64,000 nt of DNA from an uncultured Actinomycetes bacterium (GCA_946482365.1 CAMLQY010000004.1:53605-117604), one strand, 5' to 3'; counted from the stretch's first letter, positions 53,452-62,211 are shown. Translations and numbers: made by a program. Notes: generated from the letters alone by a model not told the origin.

Positions 53452-55601
53452 GAACCCTCCTCGTCGACAACCACGACTCCTACACCTACAACGTCTTCCA
53501 TCTCCTCGCCGGGGTCTCCGGCGAGGAGCCGATCGTGGTCGACAACGACGCCGTCTCCTGGCGCGCCCTCTCGCGCTGGGACTTCGACGCGATCGTGCTC
53601 TCGCCGGGACCGGGGACCCCGCGCCGCTGGCACGACTTCTGCGTCTGCGACGACATCCTCCGCTACAGCGAGATCCCGGTCCTGGGCATCTGCCTCGGCC
53701 ACCAGGGCCTGGGCAAGGTGCTCAACGGGAACGTGAGCAGCGCTCCCGAGGCGATGCACGGACGCCTCAGCCGCATCTTCCACGAAGGCAGCGGCCTCTT
53801 CGAGGACATCCCGCAGGGGTTCCCGGTCGTCCGCTACCACTCGCTGGCGATCACGGAAATGGGCTCCGACGGCAACGTCTGCGCATGGGCTGACGACGGC
53901 GTCGTGATGGGAATCGAACACCGCCGCCGGCCGATGTGGGGTGTCCAGTTCCACCCCGAGTCGATAGCCACCGAGCACGGCGCGACCCTGGTGCGCAACT
54001 TCTACGCCCTGGCCGAGCGCCGCAAGGAGCCGGTCGCCCGTTCGGCGCGGAGGCCGGCTGCGCCGTCGCGCCGCGCGGAGCCCCGCGAGGTCGTCGGCTC
54101 CGACACGAAGCTGCACATGCGCACGGTCCCCGGCGAACCGTCGACGGAGGCCCTCTTCGAACGGCTGTTCATGGACCGGGAGCACGCCTTCTGGCTCGAC
54201 AGCGCCGACGCGCCGACGCGGCTCGCGCAGAGCTCCTACCTGGGGACCAGCGCCGGCGAGGACCGATGCGTACTCGAATACGAGGTCGAGTCGGGGGCGG
54301 TTCAGGTCCACGGTGCCGAGGTGACGGCGCTGGAGCGGGGCTCGGTCTTCGAGGTGCTCGACCGCGAGATCGCGAAGCGGACGATCGAGACGCCTTCCGG
54401 ACAGGCACCCGACCTCCTCGGCGGTTTCGTCGGCTACCTCGGCTACGAGCTGAAGGCGGACTGCGGCTCATCCAACGTGCACCGCTCCGACGTTCCCGAC
54501 GCCGTGCTGATGCTGGCCAACCGGCTGATCGCGGTCGACCACGTTCGCCACCGCACCCACCTGATGGCCCTCGGCCGGGAGGAGGACCCGGAGGTGGAGA
54601 GCTGGCTCGAGGAGGCAGAGGAGGCCGTGCACGAGGTCCTCGCCGACCCGCGCGGTGCACGGCCCGACCCCGCCGAGACCTTCGGCGAGCCGAGCGCCGC
54701 GCACGTCAGCTTCGACTGCGGTCGCGGGCGCGAGCAGTACCTCGCCGACATCGCCCGCTGCCAGGCCGAACTCGCGGCCGGCGAGTCCTACGAGATCTGC
54801 CTCACCGACCAGATCTCGACCGGCGCCAGCCCCGACCCCTTCGACCTCTACCGCAACCTGCGCCGCAGCAATCCGTCGCCCTTCGCTGCCTACCTCAAGC
54901 TGGGCGAGGTGGCGGTGGTCAGCTCCTCGCCCGAGCGCTTCCTCTCGGTCGACCGCGAGCGCAGGGTGGAGGCGAGGCCGATCAAGGGGACGACCTCGCG
55001 CTCGGCCGACCCCGAGCAGGACGCCGCCCTGAAGGCCGAGCTGACCAGCGACGAAAAGACCTACGCCGAGCACCTGATGATCGTCGACCTGCTGCGCAAC
55101 GACCTCGGCATCGTCTGCGAGGTCGGCAGCGTCGCCGTCCCCGAGCTGATGGTCGTCGAGGACTACGCGACCGTGCACCAGCTGATCTCGACGATCGAGG
55201 GAACGCTCTCCGCGGACCGCAGCGCCGCCGAATGCGCGCGCGCCTGCTTCCCGGGCGGCTCGATGACCGGGGCGCCGAAGCAGCGCACGATGGAGATCAT
55301 CGACGACATCGAGGCCGAGGCGCGGGGCGTCTACTCGGGCGCGATCGGCTACTTCGGCCTCGACGGGGTGATGGACCTCAGCATCGTGATCCGCACGATC
55401 GTCCTTCGCGAGGGTCGCACGACGATCGGCGCCGGCGGCGCGATCGTGATGCAGTCCGACCCCGAGGACGAGTTCGACGAGATCCTGCTCAAGGCGCGGG
55501 CGCCGATGGCGGCGATCGCCCGCACTGTGACCGGAAGCGACTCGCCCGACGCCTGGAGCGTCGAGCTGGAGCCGGCGGGGATGCCGGCAAACGTCGCATG
55601 A
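53448..55601 (+). CDS. Fused aminodeoxychorismate synthase (PabA-PabB type)
   Basis: 717 residues. Residues 1-190 are a class I glutamine amidotransferase with Cys82 (GICLGHQGLG), His169 and Glu171 (QFHPES). A linker follows, and residues about 225-700 are a chorismate-binding domain. The motif PIKGT (511-515) with Lys513 is that of PabB; anthranilate synthase has PIAGT. GGSMTGAPK and EVGSVAVPELM are intact. The product should be 4-amino-4-deoxychorismate. Such fusions feed p-aminobenzoate or p-aminophenylalanine routes (chloramphenicol, candicidin). Fusion and operon context favour secondary metabolism over folate. Confidence 0.9.
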   Translation: MRTLLVDNHDSYTYNVFHLLAGVSGEEPIVVDNDAVSWRALSRWDFDAIVLSPGPGTPRRWHDFCVCDDILRYSEIPVLGICLGHQGLGKVLNGNVSSAPEAMHGRLSRIFHEGSGLFEDIPQGFPVVRYHSLAITEMGSDGNVCAWADDGVVMGIEHRRRPMWGVQFHPESIATEHGATLVRNFYALAERRKEPVARSARRPAAPSRRAEPREVVGSDTKLHMRTVPGEPSTEALFERLFMDREHAFWLDSADAPTRLAQSSYLGTSAGEDRCVLEYEVESGAVQVHGAEVTALERGSVFEVLDREIAKRTIETPSGQAPDLLGGFVGYLGYELKADCGSSNVHRSDVPDAVLMLANRLIAVDHVRHRTHLMALGREEDPEVESWLEEAEEAVHEVLADPRGARPDPAETFGEPSAAHVSFDCGRGREQYLADIARCQAELAAGESYEICLTDQISTGASPDPFDLYRNLRRSNPSPFAAYLKLGEVAVVSSSPERFLSVDRERRVEARPIKGTTSRSADPEQDAALKAELTSDEKTYAEHLMIVDLLRNDLGIVCEVGSVAVPELMVVEDYATVHQLISTIEGTLSADRSAAECARACFPGGSMTGAPKQRTMEIIDDIEAEARGVYSGAIGYFGLDGVMDLSIVIRTIVLREGRTTIGAGGAIVMQSDPEDEFDEILLKARAPMAAIARTVTGSDSPDAWSVELEPAGMPANVA

Positions 55602-56116
55602 ACGGGGCGACCCCGACCGAGGCCGAAACCGCGCACGCCGCCGGCTCCGGCTGGCGCGTGCGCGAGGCCTCGGTGCAGGATGCCCCCGCGGTCGCAGCCG
55701 CCGTGGCAGAGCTCCTGGTCGAGCTGAGCGGGAAAGGTCCCGCCACGGCGGAGCTGGAGGAGGCGACGCGCGAGCTTGCCGGGGACCGGGGGGTGGGCGC
55801 CCTGCTGGTGGCGGAGGCAGGGGACGAGGACGGAGGGAAGATCGTCGGGGTCCTCGCCGCCAGCTGGCAGCACGCGATCCACGTGCCCGGTCGCTACGGC
55901 ACGATCCAGGACCTCTGGGTGCATCCGGAGTGGCGCAGCCGGGCGATCGGCCGCGACCTGGTCGAGGCCTTCTGCGACGTCGCCCGCCGGGAGGGGGCGA
56001 AGCGCCTGGAGGTCGGGCTGCCGCGCGAGAGCTTCGCCCGGATCGCCGCCACCGAGGCCTTCTACAGGGCCAACGGCTTCGAGCACCTGGGCCCGCGGAT
56101 GCGGAGGAAGCTGTGA
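55598..56116 (+). CDS. GNAT family N-acetyltransferase
   Basis: 172 residues. GTIQDLWVHPEWRSRAIGRDLV (in part, about 107-128) has the acetyl-CoA pyrophosphate loop pattern, with Arg-Ser-Arg-Ala-Ile-Gly standing for the usual RxxGxG/A. FYRANGFE near 157 is the final GNAT strand region. It overlaps the previous gene by ATGA and the next by GTGA. In this operon it may acylate an amine intermediate, protect the producer, or move an aminoacyl group from the tRNA; the sequence does not decide. Confidence 0.85.
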   Translation: MNGATPTEAETAHAAGSGWRVREASVQDAPAVAAAVAELLVELSGKGPATAELEEATRELAGDRGVGALLVAEAGDEDGGKIVGVLAASWQHAIHVPGRYGTIQDLWVHPEWRSRAIGRDLVEAFCDVARREGAKRLEVGLPRESFARIAATEAFYRANGFEHLGPRMRRKL

Positions 56117-57075
56117 TCGCGGAGCTGCTGATGGTCGAGCAGCGCAGCGGCGGCGCCGACGCCGACAGCGCCCACTGGATCCTCGAAGGCGGTCGCATCT
56201 TGCCCGGGGTCGACGACAACCGCCGCATGGCGGAGCTGCGCAGCGGCCTGCTGCGCCACGCGGGCGTGCGCTCGGTCGAGGCCGACGCCGACGGCGAAGA
56301 CGTCGAGCAGACGCTCAGCGTGCTGCACGACCCCGAGTACCTGGAGGCGCTGGGGGAGGTGTCCGAGGAGCCGGTCGTGATGCCGGAGCTGACCCCTCCC
56401 GGGTTGCCGCCCGACATCCCGGTCAGCTCCGGCCTGGTAAGCGCCGCGCGCGAGGGGGTGCGCACGGCGATCACCGCGGCCGAGCGGCTCGCGGAAGGCT
56501 CTCGCTTCACCTACGCGCTCTGCCGGCCGCCGGGGCACCATGCCGGCCCGGCCTGGTTCGCCGGCTACTGCTACCTCAACACCGCCGCGGCCGCGGTCCA
56601 GGCGCTGCGCGACCGGGGCGTCAGCCCGGTCGGCATCCTCGACATCGACCTGCACTACCCGAACGGCACCGCCGCGATCGTCGAGCAGATGGCCGACGCC
56701 AGCCTGCACTCGCTGCACGCCTCGCCGGTGACCAACGTCGCAGAGCTGACGGTGACGCCGAGCAGCGAGCGCGAACACGTGGTCGAGTTCGAGGGCAGCC
56801 CCGACGCGAGCGAGTACCTCGAGGCGCTCGCCGCGTCGATCGAGGCCCTCGCCGGATCCTCCGAGGCGATCGTCGTCTCGCTCGGCTACGACATCGTCGC
56901 CGGCGACCCGCACGGCTCATGGGGCTTCCCGCCGCGCATCTTCACCGAGATCGGCCGGCTCCTGGCCGCAGCCGGACCGCCGATCTGCGTGATCCAGGAG
57001 GGGGGCTACGCCCTGGAGACGCTGGCGGAGTGCAGCCACGCCTTCGCCGCCGGCCTGCTCGAGGAGGCGGTATGA
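56113..57075 (+). CDS. HDAC-family deacetylase (acetylpolyamine amidohydrolase-like)
   Basis: 320 residues from GTG. The histone-deacetylase superfamily active site is complete: the His-His dyad in RPPGHHAGPA (about 137-146), metal ligands Asp and His in GILDIDLHYPNG (about 176-187), a second Asp in SLGYDIVAGDPHG (about 257), and the catalytic Tyr in QEGGYALE (about 296). Bacterial members remove acetyl groups from polyamines or small amides. Next to a GNAT gene, it may remove an N-acetyl protecting group late in the pathway. Both ends overlap neighbouring genes by four bases. Confidence 0.88.
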   Translation: MIAELLMVEQRSGGADADSAHWILEGGRILPGVDDNRRMAELRSGLLRHAGVRSVEADADGEDVEQTLSVLHDPEYLEALGEVSEEPVVMPELTPPGLPPDIPVSSGLVSAAREGVRTAITAAERLAEGSRFTYALCRPPGHHAGPAWFAGYCYLNTAAAAVQALRDRGVSPVGILDIDLHYPNGTAAIVEQMADASLHSLHASPVTNVAELTVTPSSEREHVVEFEGSPDASEYLEALAASIEALAGSSEAIVVSLGYDIVAGDPHGSWGFPPRIFTEIGRLLAAAGPPICVIQEGGYALETLAECSHAFAAGLLEEAV

Positions 57076-58682
57076 GCGACAACGGCCTCGGGCAGTTCCG
57101 CGAGCGGCTCGACCCGATCGACGAAGAGATCTCGCGCCTGCTGGGCGAGCGCTTCCAGATCTGCCGCGAAGTCGCCGAGTACAAGAGCGAGCACGGGATC
57201 CCGATGATGCAGCCCGAGCGGGTGGCCGAAGTCTGCGCCCGCTATCTCGCTCGCGGTGCCGCGGCCGGCCTGCCGGAGGACTTCAGCGCCGAGCTCTTCG
57301 AGCTGCTGATCGGCGCCACCTGCAAGCTCGAGGACGAGCTGATGGGCGAGGGGGCCGAGCCCGGCGGCGCGGCGGGGGGAGGTGGCCTGCCGCCCGGGCC
57401 GGAGGAGCCCGAGATGGTCCAGTCGATGCGCTGGGCGCGCGAGCCGCTGCCGATGCTCGAGGAGTGCCGGGAGCGCTACGGCGACACCTTCACCCTGCGC
57501 CTGCGCCACCTCGGCACGTGGGTCGTGCTCGCGGACCCCGAGGACGTCAAACGGGTCTTCTCGATCGACACCAACGACCTCGGAGTGGGGGTTCCGAACC
57601 TGGCGCTGAAGCCGGTGCTGGGGGCGCACTCGGTGATGCTCAGCGAGGAGCCCCAGCACATGGTCCAGCGCAAGCTGATGCTGCCGCGCTTCCACGGCGA
57701 GCGGATGCGCGAGGACGCCGAGACGATGACCGAGCTGGCACGCAGGGAGATCCGCGCCTGGCCGGTCGGCGAGCCGTTCCAGCTCTGGCCGCGGATGCAG
57801 CTGCTCACCCAGGAGGTGGTGATGCGCGCCGTCTTCGGCGACGACGAGGGGCGGCTGGACCGCCTGCGGGCGCTGCTCACGAACCTGACCGAGACGATCA
57901 ACGACGACGACCGGCTCTGGAAGCTCGCTCTCTTCGGGCCGGAGTGGCTCGAAGAGAGCCGTGAGTGGCGCGAGGCGATGGAGCCGGTCGAGGAGGAGGT
58001 GCTGGCGGAGGCGCGCCGGCGCCGGGCCGAAGGGGAGGACGGCCGTCGCGACGCCGTCTCGATCCTGGTCGACGCGCGCCACGAGGACGGCTCGCCGCTG
58101 AGCGAGAAGGAGCTGCGCGACGAACTGCTGACCCTGCTCACCGACGGACCGACCTCGAGCTCGCTGGCCTGGGTCTTCGAGCGCCTCCTGCGCCACCCGG
58201 ACAAGCTGGAGCGGCTGCAGGAGGAACTCCTGGCGGGAGAAGGCGACGCCTACCTCGACGCGGTGGTCAAGGAGACCCTGCGCCTGCGCCCGCCGGTCTC
58301 GGTCGTCGTGCGCCGCCTGCTGAAGCCGGCGACGCTGGGCGGCTACGACCTGCCCGGCGGGACGCTGATCGCACCCTGCGTCTACCTGATCCACCATCGG
58401 GCGGACGTCTACGAGGACCCCGGCGAGTTCGTTCCCGAGCGTTTCCTCACGCAGCGTGCCGCCGTGCCGACCTGGATTCCCTTCGGCGGCGGCGCCCGGC
58501 GTTGCCTCGCGGCCAGCTACGCCGAACAGGAGATGAAGCGAGTGGTCCGCACCGTGCTCGAAGAGGTCCAGCTGGAGCCGGTCGAGTCGGGCTCGGAGCG
58601 GATCTCCCGTGCCGCGATCGCATTCAGCCCGGCCCAGCATGGACTGGTCGTCGCCAAGCCCCGAGCCCCCGTCTACGCATGA
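57072..58682 (+). CDS. Chorismate-mutase (AroQ)-cytochrome P450 fusion
   Basis: 536 residues. Residues 1-93 are an AroQ helical mutase (FRERLDPIDEEISRLLGER, EYKSEHGIPMM, QPERVAEV). Val51 stands where AroQ enzymes have the Glu that binds the chorismate 4-OH, consistent with a 4-amino substrate. A Gly/Pro linker (94-114) joins a P450 with ExxR (KETLRLRP) and a heme loop FGGGARRCLA. The I-helix reads LLTDGPTSSS instead of AGHETT, losing the acidic residue before the conserved Thr; the residue after heme Cys+1 is Ala, not Gly. The protein probably rearranges aminodeoxychorismate and oxidises a later intermediate. Confidence 0.88.
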   Translation: MSDNGLGQFRERLDPIDEEISRLLGERFQICREVAEYKSEHGIPMMQPERVAEVCARYLARGAAAGLPEDFSAELFELLIGATCKLEDELMGEGAEPGGAAGGGGLPPGPEEPEMVQSMRWAREPLPMLEECRERYGDTFTLRLRHLGTWVVLADPEDVKRVFSIDTNDLGVGVPNLALKPVLGAHSVMLSEEPQHMVQRKLMLPRFHGERMREDAETMTELARREIRAWPVGEPFQLWPRMQLLTQEVVMRAVFGDDEGRLDRLRALLTNLTETINDDDRLWKLALFGPEWLEESREWREAMEPVEEEVLAEARRRRAEGEDGRRDAVSILVDARHEDGSPLSEKELRDELLTLLTDGPTSSSLAWVFERLLRHPDKLERLQEELLAGEGDAYLDAVVKETLRLRPPVSVVVRRLLKPATLGGYDLPGGTLIAPCVYLIHHRADVYEDPGEFVPERFLTQRAAVPTWIPFGGGARRCLAASYAEQEMKRVVRTVLEEVQLEPVESGSERISRAAIAFSPAQHGLVVAKPRAPVYA

Positions 58683-60013
58683 GCGCCGACCACGATCTGA
58701 TCATCGTCGGCGCCGGTGCCAAGGCCGCCGGGATCGCGACCAAGGTCCACGTGGCCAACGGGCTGGGGCTGACCCGGCTCTCGGTCAAGGTGATCGAGGG
58801 GACCGAGGTCGCCGCGTCCTGGAAGGGGCGCAACGGGATGACCTCGGGCGAGGAGCCGCTGGCCGTGACCCCGATCAAGGACGTCGGCTTCCCCTACCGC
58901 AGTCACGTCGAGTTCGGCGAGGCAGGCGAGGCGATAGACGCGGCGATGGCCCAGTTCACCTGGCAGCAGTACATGATCGCCGAGCGCCGCTACGCGCGCT
59001 GGGTCGACGCCGGCTCCCCCCAGGTGCGCCACCGTGACTACGGCGAGTACCTGAGCTGGGTGCTCTCGCGCGCGACCGACGGGATCGAGCACCTGCGCGC
59101 CCGGGTCTCCCAGGTGGCGCTCGACGAGGGGGGCGAGCGCTGGGTGGTGGAAGCCGAAGAGGACGGCGGCACCTCGCGCCACACCTGTAGCGCCCTGGTC
59201 CTCACCGGTCCGGGCATCCACCGCGCCTTTCCCCACGAGCCCGCCGTGGCCGACCGCGTCTTCCACTGCGACAGCAAGCGCGAGGAGTTCGCCCGCATCC
59301 CCGAGGGGAAGCGCTGTGACGTCGCGATCGTCGGCGGCGGGGAGAGCGCGCTGAGCGCGACGATGTTCCTGCGCGAGCTGCGACCCGATTGCCGCTTCAC
59401 CATCTACACGCCGCTGCTGCCGATGAGCCGCGGCGAGAGCTTCCTCGAGAACCGGGTCTTCTCGAATCCCGATGTGGTCGAGTGGGAGTCGCTGGACGAG
59501 CAGACCCGCCGCGACTTCGTCAAGCACTCCGACCGCGGCGTATTCGACCCGCCCAGCCTGGAGAAGATCGCCTACGACGACCGGGTCGAGTTCGCCCTGG
59601 GCCGGGTGACCGACGTCGGCGCGGCCGGGGAGGGGGTGAGCCTCGAGTGCGAGTCCCCCGAAGGCGCCTTCCGCAGCGAGCACGACTACGTCGCCAACTG
59701 CACGGGCTTCGACCTGCTCGCGCAGCTGCGCACGCTCTTCCCGGCCTCGACACGGGAGGAGATCGAGCGCCGGGTGGGCGAGCTCTGGGGCCAGCCGACC
59801 CGGTCCGAAGTGCCGATCGGCCGCCAGCTCGAGCTGCGGAGAATGCAGCCGCGCCTTCACATCCCCGGCTTGGCCGGGCTGAGCCAGGGGCCGGGCTTCG
59901 CCAACCTGGGAGCGCTGGGACTGCTCTCCAACCGCGTCCTGCAGCCCTTCCTCTCCGGGGTCAATAACTCCGGCTCAGGGGAAATACTTGACACTCACAA
60001 ACCGGTCGCATAG
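58679..60013 (+). CDS. MbtG-like amine N-hydroxylase (FAD/NADPH)
   Basis: 444 residues similar in pattern to the mycobacterial lysine N6-hydroxylase MbtG. LIIVGAGAKAAGIATKVHVAN (in part, from residue 7) binds FAD. VAASWKGRNGMTSGEEPL, PIKDVGFPYRS and QFTWQQYMIAERRYARWVD are family segments. VAIVGGGESALSATMFLREL (about 215) binds NADPH and NCTGFD (about 340) is the C-terminal motif. It hydroxylates a primary amine, probably of an amino acid. It overlaps the CM-P450 gene by ATGA and closes the tight operon. Confidence 0.88.
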   Translation: MSADHDLIIVGAGAKAAGIATKVHVANGLGLTRLSVKVIEGTEVAASWKGRNGMTSGEEPLAVTPIKDVGFPYRSHVEFGEAGEAIDAAMAQFTWQQYMIAERRYARWVDAGSPQVRHRDYGEYLSWVLSRATDGIEHLRARVSQVALDEGGERWVVEAEEDGGTSRHTCSALVLTGPGIHRAFPHEPAVADRVFHCDSKREEFARIPEGKRCDVAIVGGGESALSATMFLRELRPDCRFTIYTPLLPMSRGESFLENRVFSNPDVVEWESLDEQTRRDFVKHSDRGVFDPPSLEKIAYDDRVEFALGRVTDVGAAGEGVSLECESPEGAFRSEHDYVANCTGFDLLAQLRTLFPASTREEIERRVGELWGQPTRSEVPIGRQLELRRMQPRLHIPGLAGLSQGPGFANLGALGLLSNRVLQPFLSGVNNSGSGEILDTHKPVA

Positions 60014-60022
60014 GGTCGTGCC

Positions 60023-61573
60023 ATGACAGGCCGGCGGGGGGCGCCGAATGCGCCGAAAACCAGGGCATTCGCACTGCTTGCGGCCGCGATCGCGACCCTC
60101 GCGCTCGCCGGTTGCGGCTCATCCTCTGAGGGTGAGAGCGGCGAAGAAGCGAAGCTCACCGGCTCGGGGTTCCCCGGCATCGACGCAGCCAACACCCGGC
60201 AGGCGCAGGGAACGATCGACAGCTCCAACGTGACCGACCTCTCGCAGGTCTGGACCGCGCCGATCCCGGGCGTCGGCCCGTTCGGCAGCTACGCCTCGAC
60301 CCCGGTGATCGACAAGGGGGTCATCTACTCCCAGGACCTCGGCTCCAACGTGCAGGCACTCAGCCTGGAGACCGGCGAGGTCCTCTGGACGCGGTCCTAC
60401 GAACAGTCGTCCTTCGGGCCCAACGGCGTCGTCGTCGCGGACGGCAGCGTGTTCGGGACGACCCCGACCGAAGCCTTCGCCCTCGACCAGAAGACCGGCA
60501 AGCAGATCTGGTCGACCGTGCTGCCGCGCAACGAAAACGAGGGCATCGACATGGCCCCCGGCTACCGGGAGGGGCTGGTCTACGTCTCGACCGTCCCCGT
60601 CACCGCCACCGAAATCTACCAAGGCGGTGGGGCAGGCATCCTCTGGGCGCTGGACGCGCAGACCGGCAAGAAACGGTGGCATTTCGACACGGTGCCGAAA
60701 GACCTCTGGGGCAACCCGGGCGTCAACTCCGGCGGGGGCCTGTGGTACCCGCCCGCCTTCGACGAGAAGGGCGGGATGTACTTCGGCACCGGCAACCCGG
60801 CGCCGTTCCCCGGCGCCCCGGGGGCTCCCTTCGGCTCGAGCAGGCCGGGCTCGAACCTCTACACCAACTCGCTGATCAAGATGGACGCGAAGACCGGCAA
60901 GATGGACTGGTACCACCAGGTGACGCCCCACGACCTCTACGACTGGGACTTCCAGGGGCCGCCGATCCTGATGAAGATCGGCGGCAGGCAGGCCGTGGTG
61001 GCGGCCGGCAAGTCCGGGATAGTGCTCGCCGCTGACCGCGAAACGGGCAAGGTGATCTGGCAGCGGACGGTCGGAACGCACAACGGCCACGACGACGACG
61101 GGTTGCTCGCGATGCGGGGTGAAACGTCGAAGATCAAACTGGGGACGGTCTACCCGGGCACGCTCGGCGGGGTGATCGCGCCGATGTCGACCGACGGCAA
61201 GACGGTCTTCGTGCCGGTGGTGAACGGGCCGCAGGAACTCATCTCGGGCACCGAAAAGCAGGAACCGGGCACGTCGAGCGGGGAAATCGTCGCCCTCGAT
61301 GCGGCGACGGGCAAGGTCAAGTGGTCCGAAGAGCTCGGCACCCCGGCCTTCGGCGCGACCACGGTGGTCAACGACCTCGTCTTCGTCACCAGCTACGAAG
61401 GGGCCGTGTCGGCGTACACGGCCGACTCCGGTCAGGTCGTCTGGCGCGAAAAACTCCCCGCCGGGAGCAACTCCGGGGTGATGGTCGACGGCGACACCCT
61501 GATCGCCCCGGCAGGTGTGGCGTCGTCCGCCGGGCAGGTGGCGAAGATCGTCGCCTTCCGGCTCGACGAGTAG
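60023..61573 (+). CDS. PQQ-type beta-propeller lipoprotein
   Basis: 516 residues. A lipoprotein signal (ALLAAAIATLALAGC, lipobox LAGC at about 27-30) precedes a quinoprotein-alcohol-dehydrogenase-like propeller with repeated W-motifs such as ETGEVLWTRSY, KTGKQIWSTV, QTGKKRWHFD, ETGKVIWQRT and ATGKVKWSEE. HQVTPHDLYDWDFQGPPIL (in part, about 294) is typical of PQQ dehydrogenases. It is probably periplasmic-side anchored and redox active or scaffold-like. It starts nine bases after the N-hydroxylase stop, so it may belong to the same transcript. Confidence 0.85.
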   Translation: MTGRRGAPNAPKTRAFALLAAAIATLALAGCGSSSEGESGEEAKLTGSGFPGIDAANTRQAQGTIDSSNVTDLSQVWTAPIPGVGPFGSYASTPVIDKGVIYSQDLGSNVQALSLETGEVLWTRSYEQSSFGPNGVVVADGSVFGTTPTEAFALDQKTGKQIWSTVLPRNENEGIDMAPGYREGLVYVSTVPVTATEIYQGGGAGILWALDAQTGKKRWHFDTVPKDLWGNPGVNSGGGLWYPPAFDEKGGMYFGTGNPAPFPGAPGAPFGSSRPGSNLYTNSLIKMDAKTGKMDWYHQVTPHDLYDWDFQGPPILMKIGGRQAVVAAGKSGIVLAADRETGKVIWQRTVGTHNGHDDDGLLAMRGETSKIKLGTVYPGTLGGVIAPMSTDGKTVFVPVVNGPQELISGTEKQEPGTSSGEIVALDAATGKVKWSEELGTPAFGATTVVNDLVFVTSYEGAVSAYTADSGQVVWREKLPAGSNSGVMVDGDTLIAPAGVASSAGQVAKIVAFRLDE

Positions 61574-61593
61574 GAGCGCCCCGGGGCGGTCCC

Positions 61594-62091
61594 TCAGCCG
61601 GCCTCGACCTCGCGCAGCCTGTGGCTGTCGACGTCGTAGACGAAGCCGCGCACGAGGTCCCGGTGAAGCAGGAAGGGGGAGAGGCGAACCCGCTGGACCG
61701 ACTGGCGGACGTTCGCCTCGGCGTCGGTGAAGGACTCGATCGCAAAGCCGGGCGCGAGGCCGGTCGCCTCCTGCAGCTCGGCGCGGAAGCCGTCGTCGGT
61801 GATCTTCTCCATGCCGCAGTCGGTGTGGTGGATCAGCATCACCTCGCGGGTGCCGAGCAGGCGCTGGGAGATCGCCAGCGAGCGGATCACGTCGTCGCTG
61901 ACGACGCCGCCGGCGTTGCGCAGGACGTGCGCCTCGCCGTCGCGCAGCCCGAGCGCCGAGAAGACGTCGAGCCGCGAGTCCATGCAGGTGACGATCGCCA
62001 GCTGCCGGCTCGGGCGCACGTCGAGGTGCCGGGTGGGAAGCGAGGCGGCGAATTCCTCGTTATTGGCGAACAGCTCGTCGATTGCGGTCAT
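61594..62091 (-). CDS. Beta-carbonic anhydrase
   Basis: 165 residues from ATG 62091. Zinc ligands are Cys in IVTCMDSRLD (about 36), and His and Cys in MLIHHTDCGME (about 86-96). Asp-Arg of the CMDSR motif forms the catalytic dyad. The protein is a short form of the family. It interconverts CO2 and bicarbonate in the cytosol. It converges on the propeller gene with a 20-base gap. Confidence 0.92.
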   Translation of the reverse strand: MTAIDELFANNEEFAASLPTRHLDVRPSRQLAIVTCMDSRLDVFSALGLRDGEAHVLRNAGGVVSDDVIRSLAISQRLLGTREVMLIHHTDCGMEKITDDGFRAELQEATGLAPGFAIESFTDAEANVRQSVQRVRLSPFLLHRDLVRGFVYDVDSHRLREVEAG

Positions 62092-62119
62092 TGAGGAGAC
62101 GCTAGAGGACGGGGGGGGC

Positions 62120-62195
62120 GGGACGGCGGGTGCCCTCCCCAAAACGCTCGGCGGGAGCCTCGCTGGAGTGTTTTGGGGAGGGCACCCGCCGTCCC
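62120..62195. terminator. 26-bp perfect inverted repeat (29 bp with one wobble)
   Basis: Arms 62120-62145 and 62170-62195 are exact complements; three further pairs extend inward. It lies between the stop of the RTX-like gene and the start of the carbonic anhydrase gene, both on the minus strand. It is the longest such hairpin in the window and probably a terminator. Confidence 0.75.
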
Positions 62196-62211
62196 TCTCG
62201 CTATCGGCGGT

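Noticed and set aside
53448..55601. Anthranilate synthase
   Set aside because: The PIKGT motif with lysine is that of aminodeoxychorismate synthase; anthranilate synthases carry PIAGT.
55776..58682. A 968-residue protein spanning GNAT, HDAC and CM-P450 regions
   Set aside because: The first 430 residues are the wrong frame over the GNAT and HDAC genes. The real start is ATG 57072, which overlaps the HDAC stop and begins the AroQ domain.
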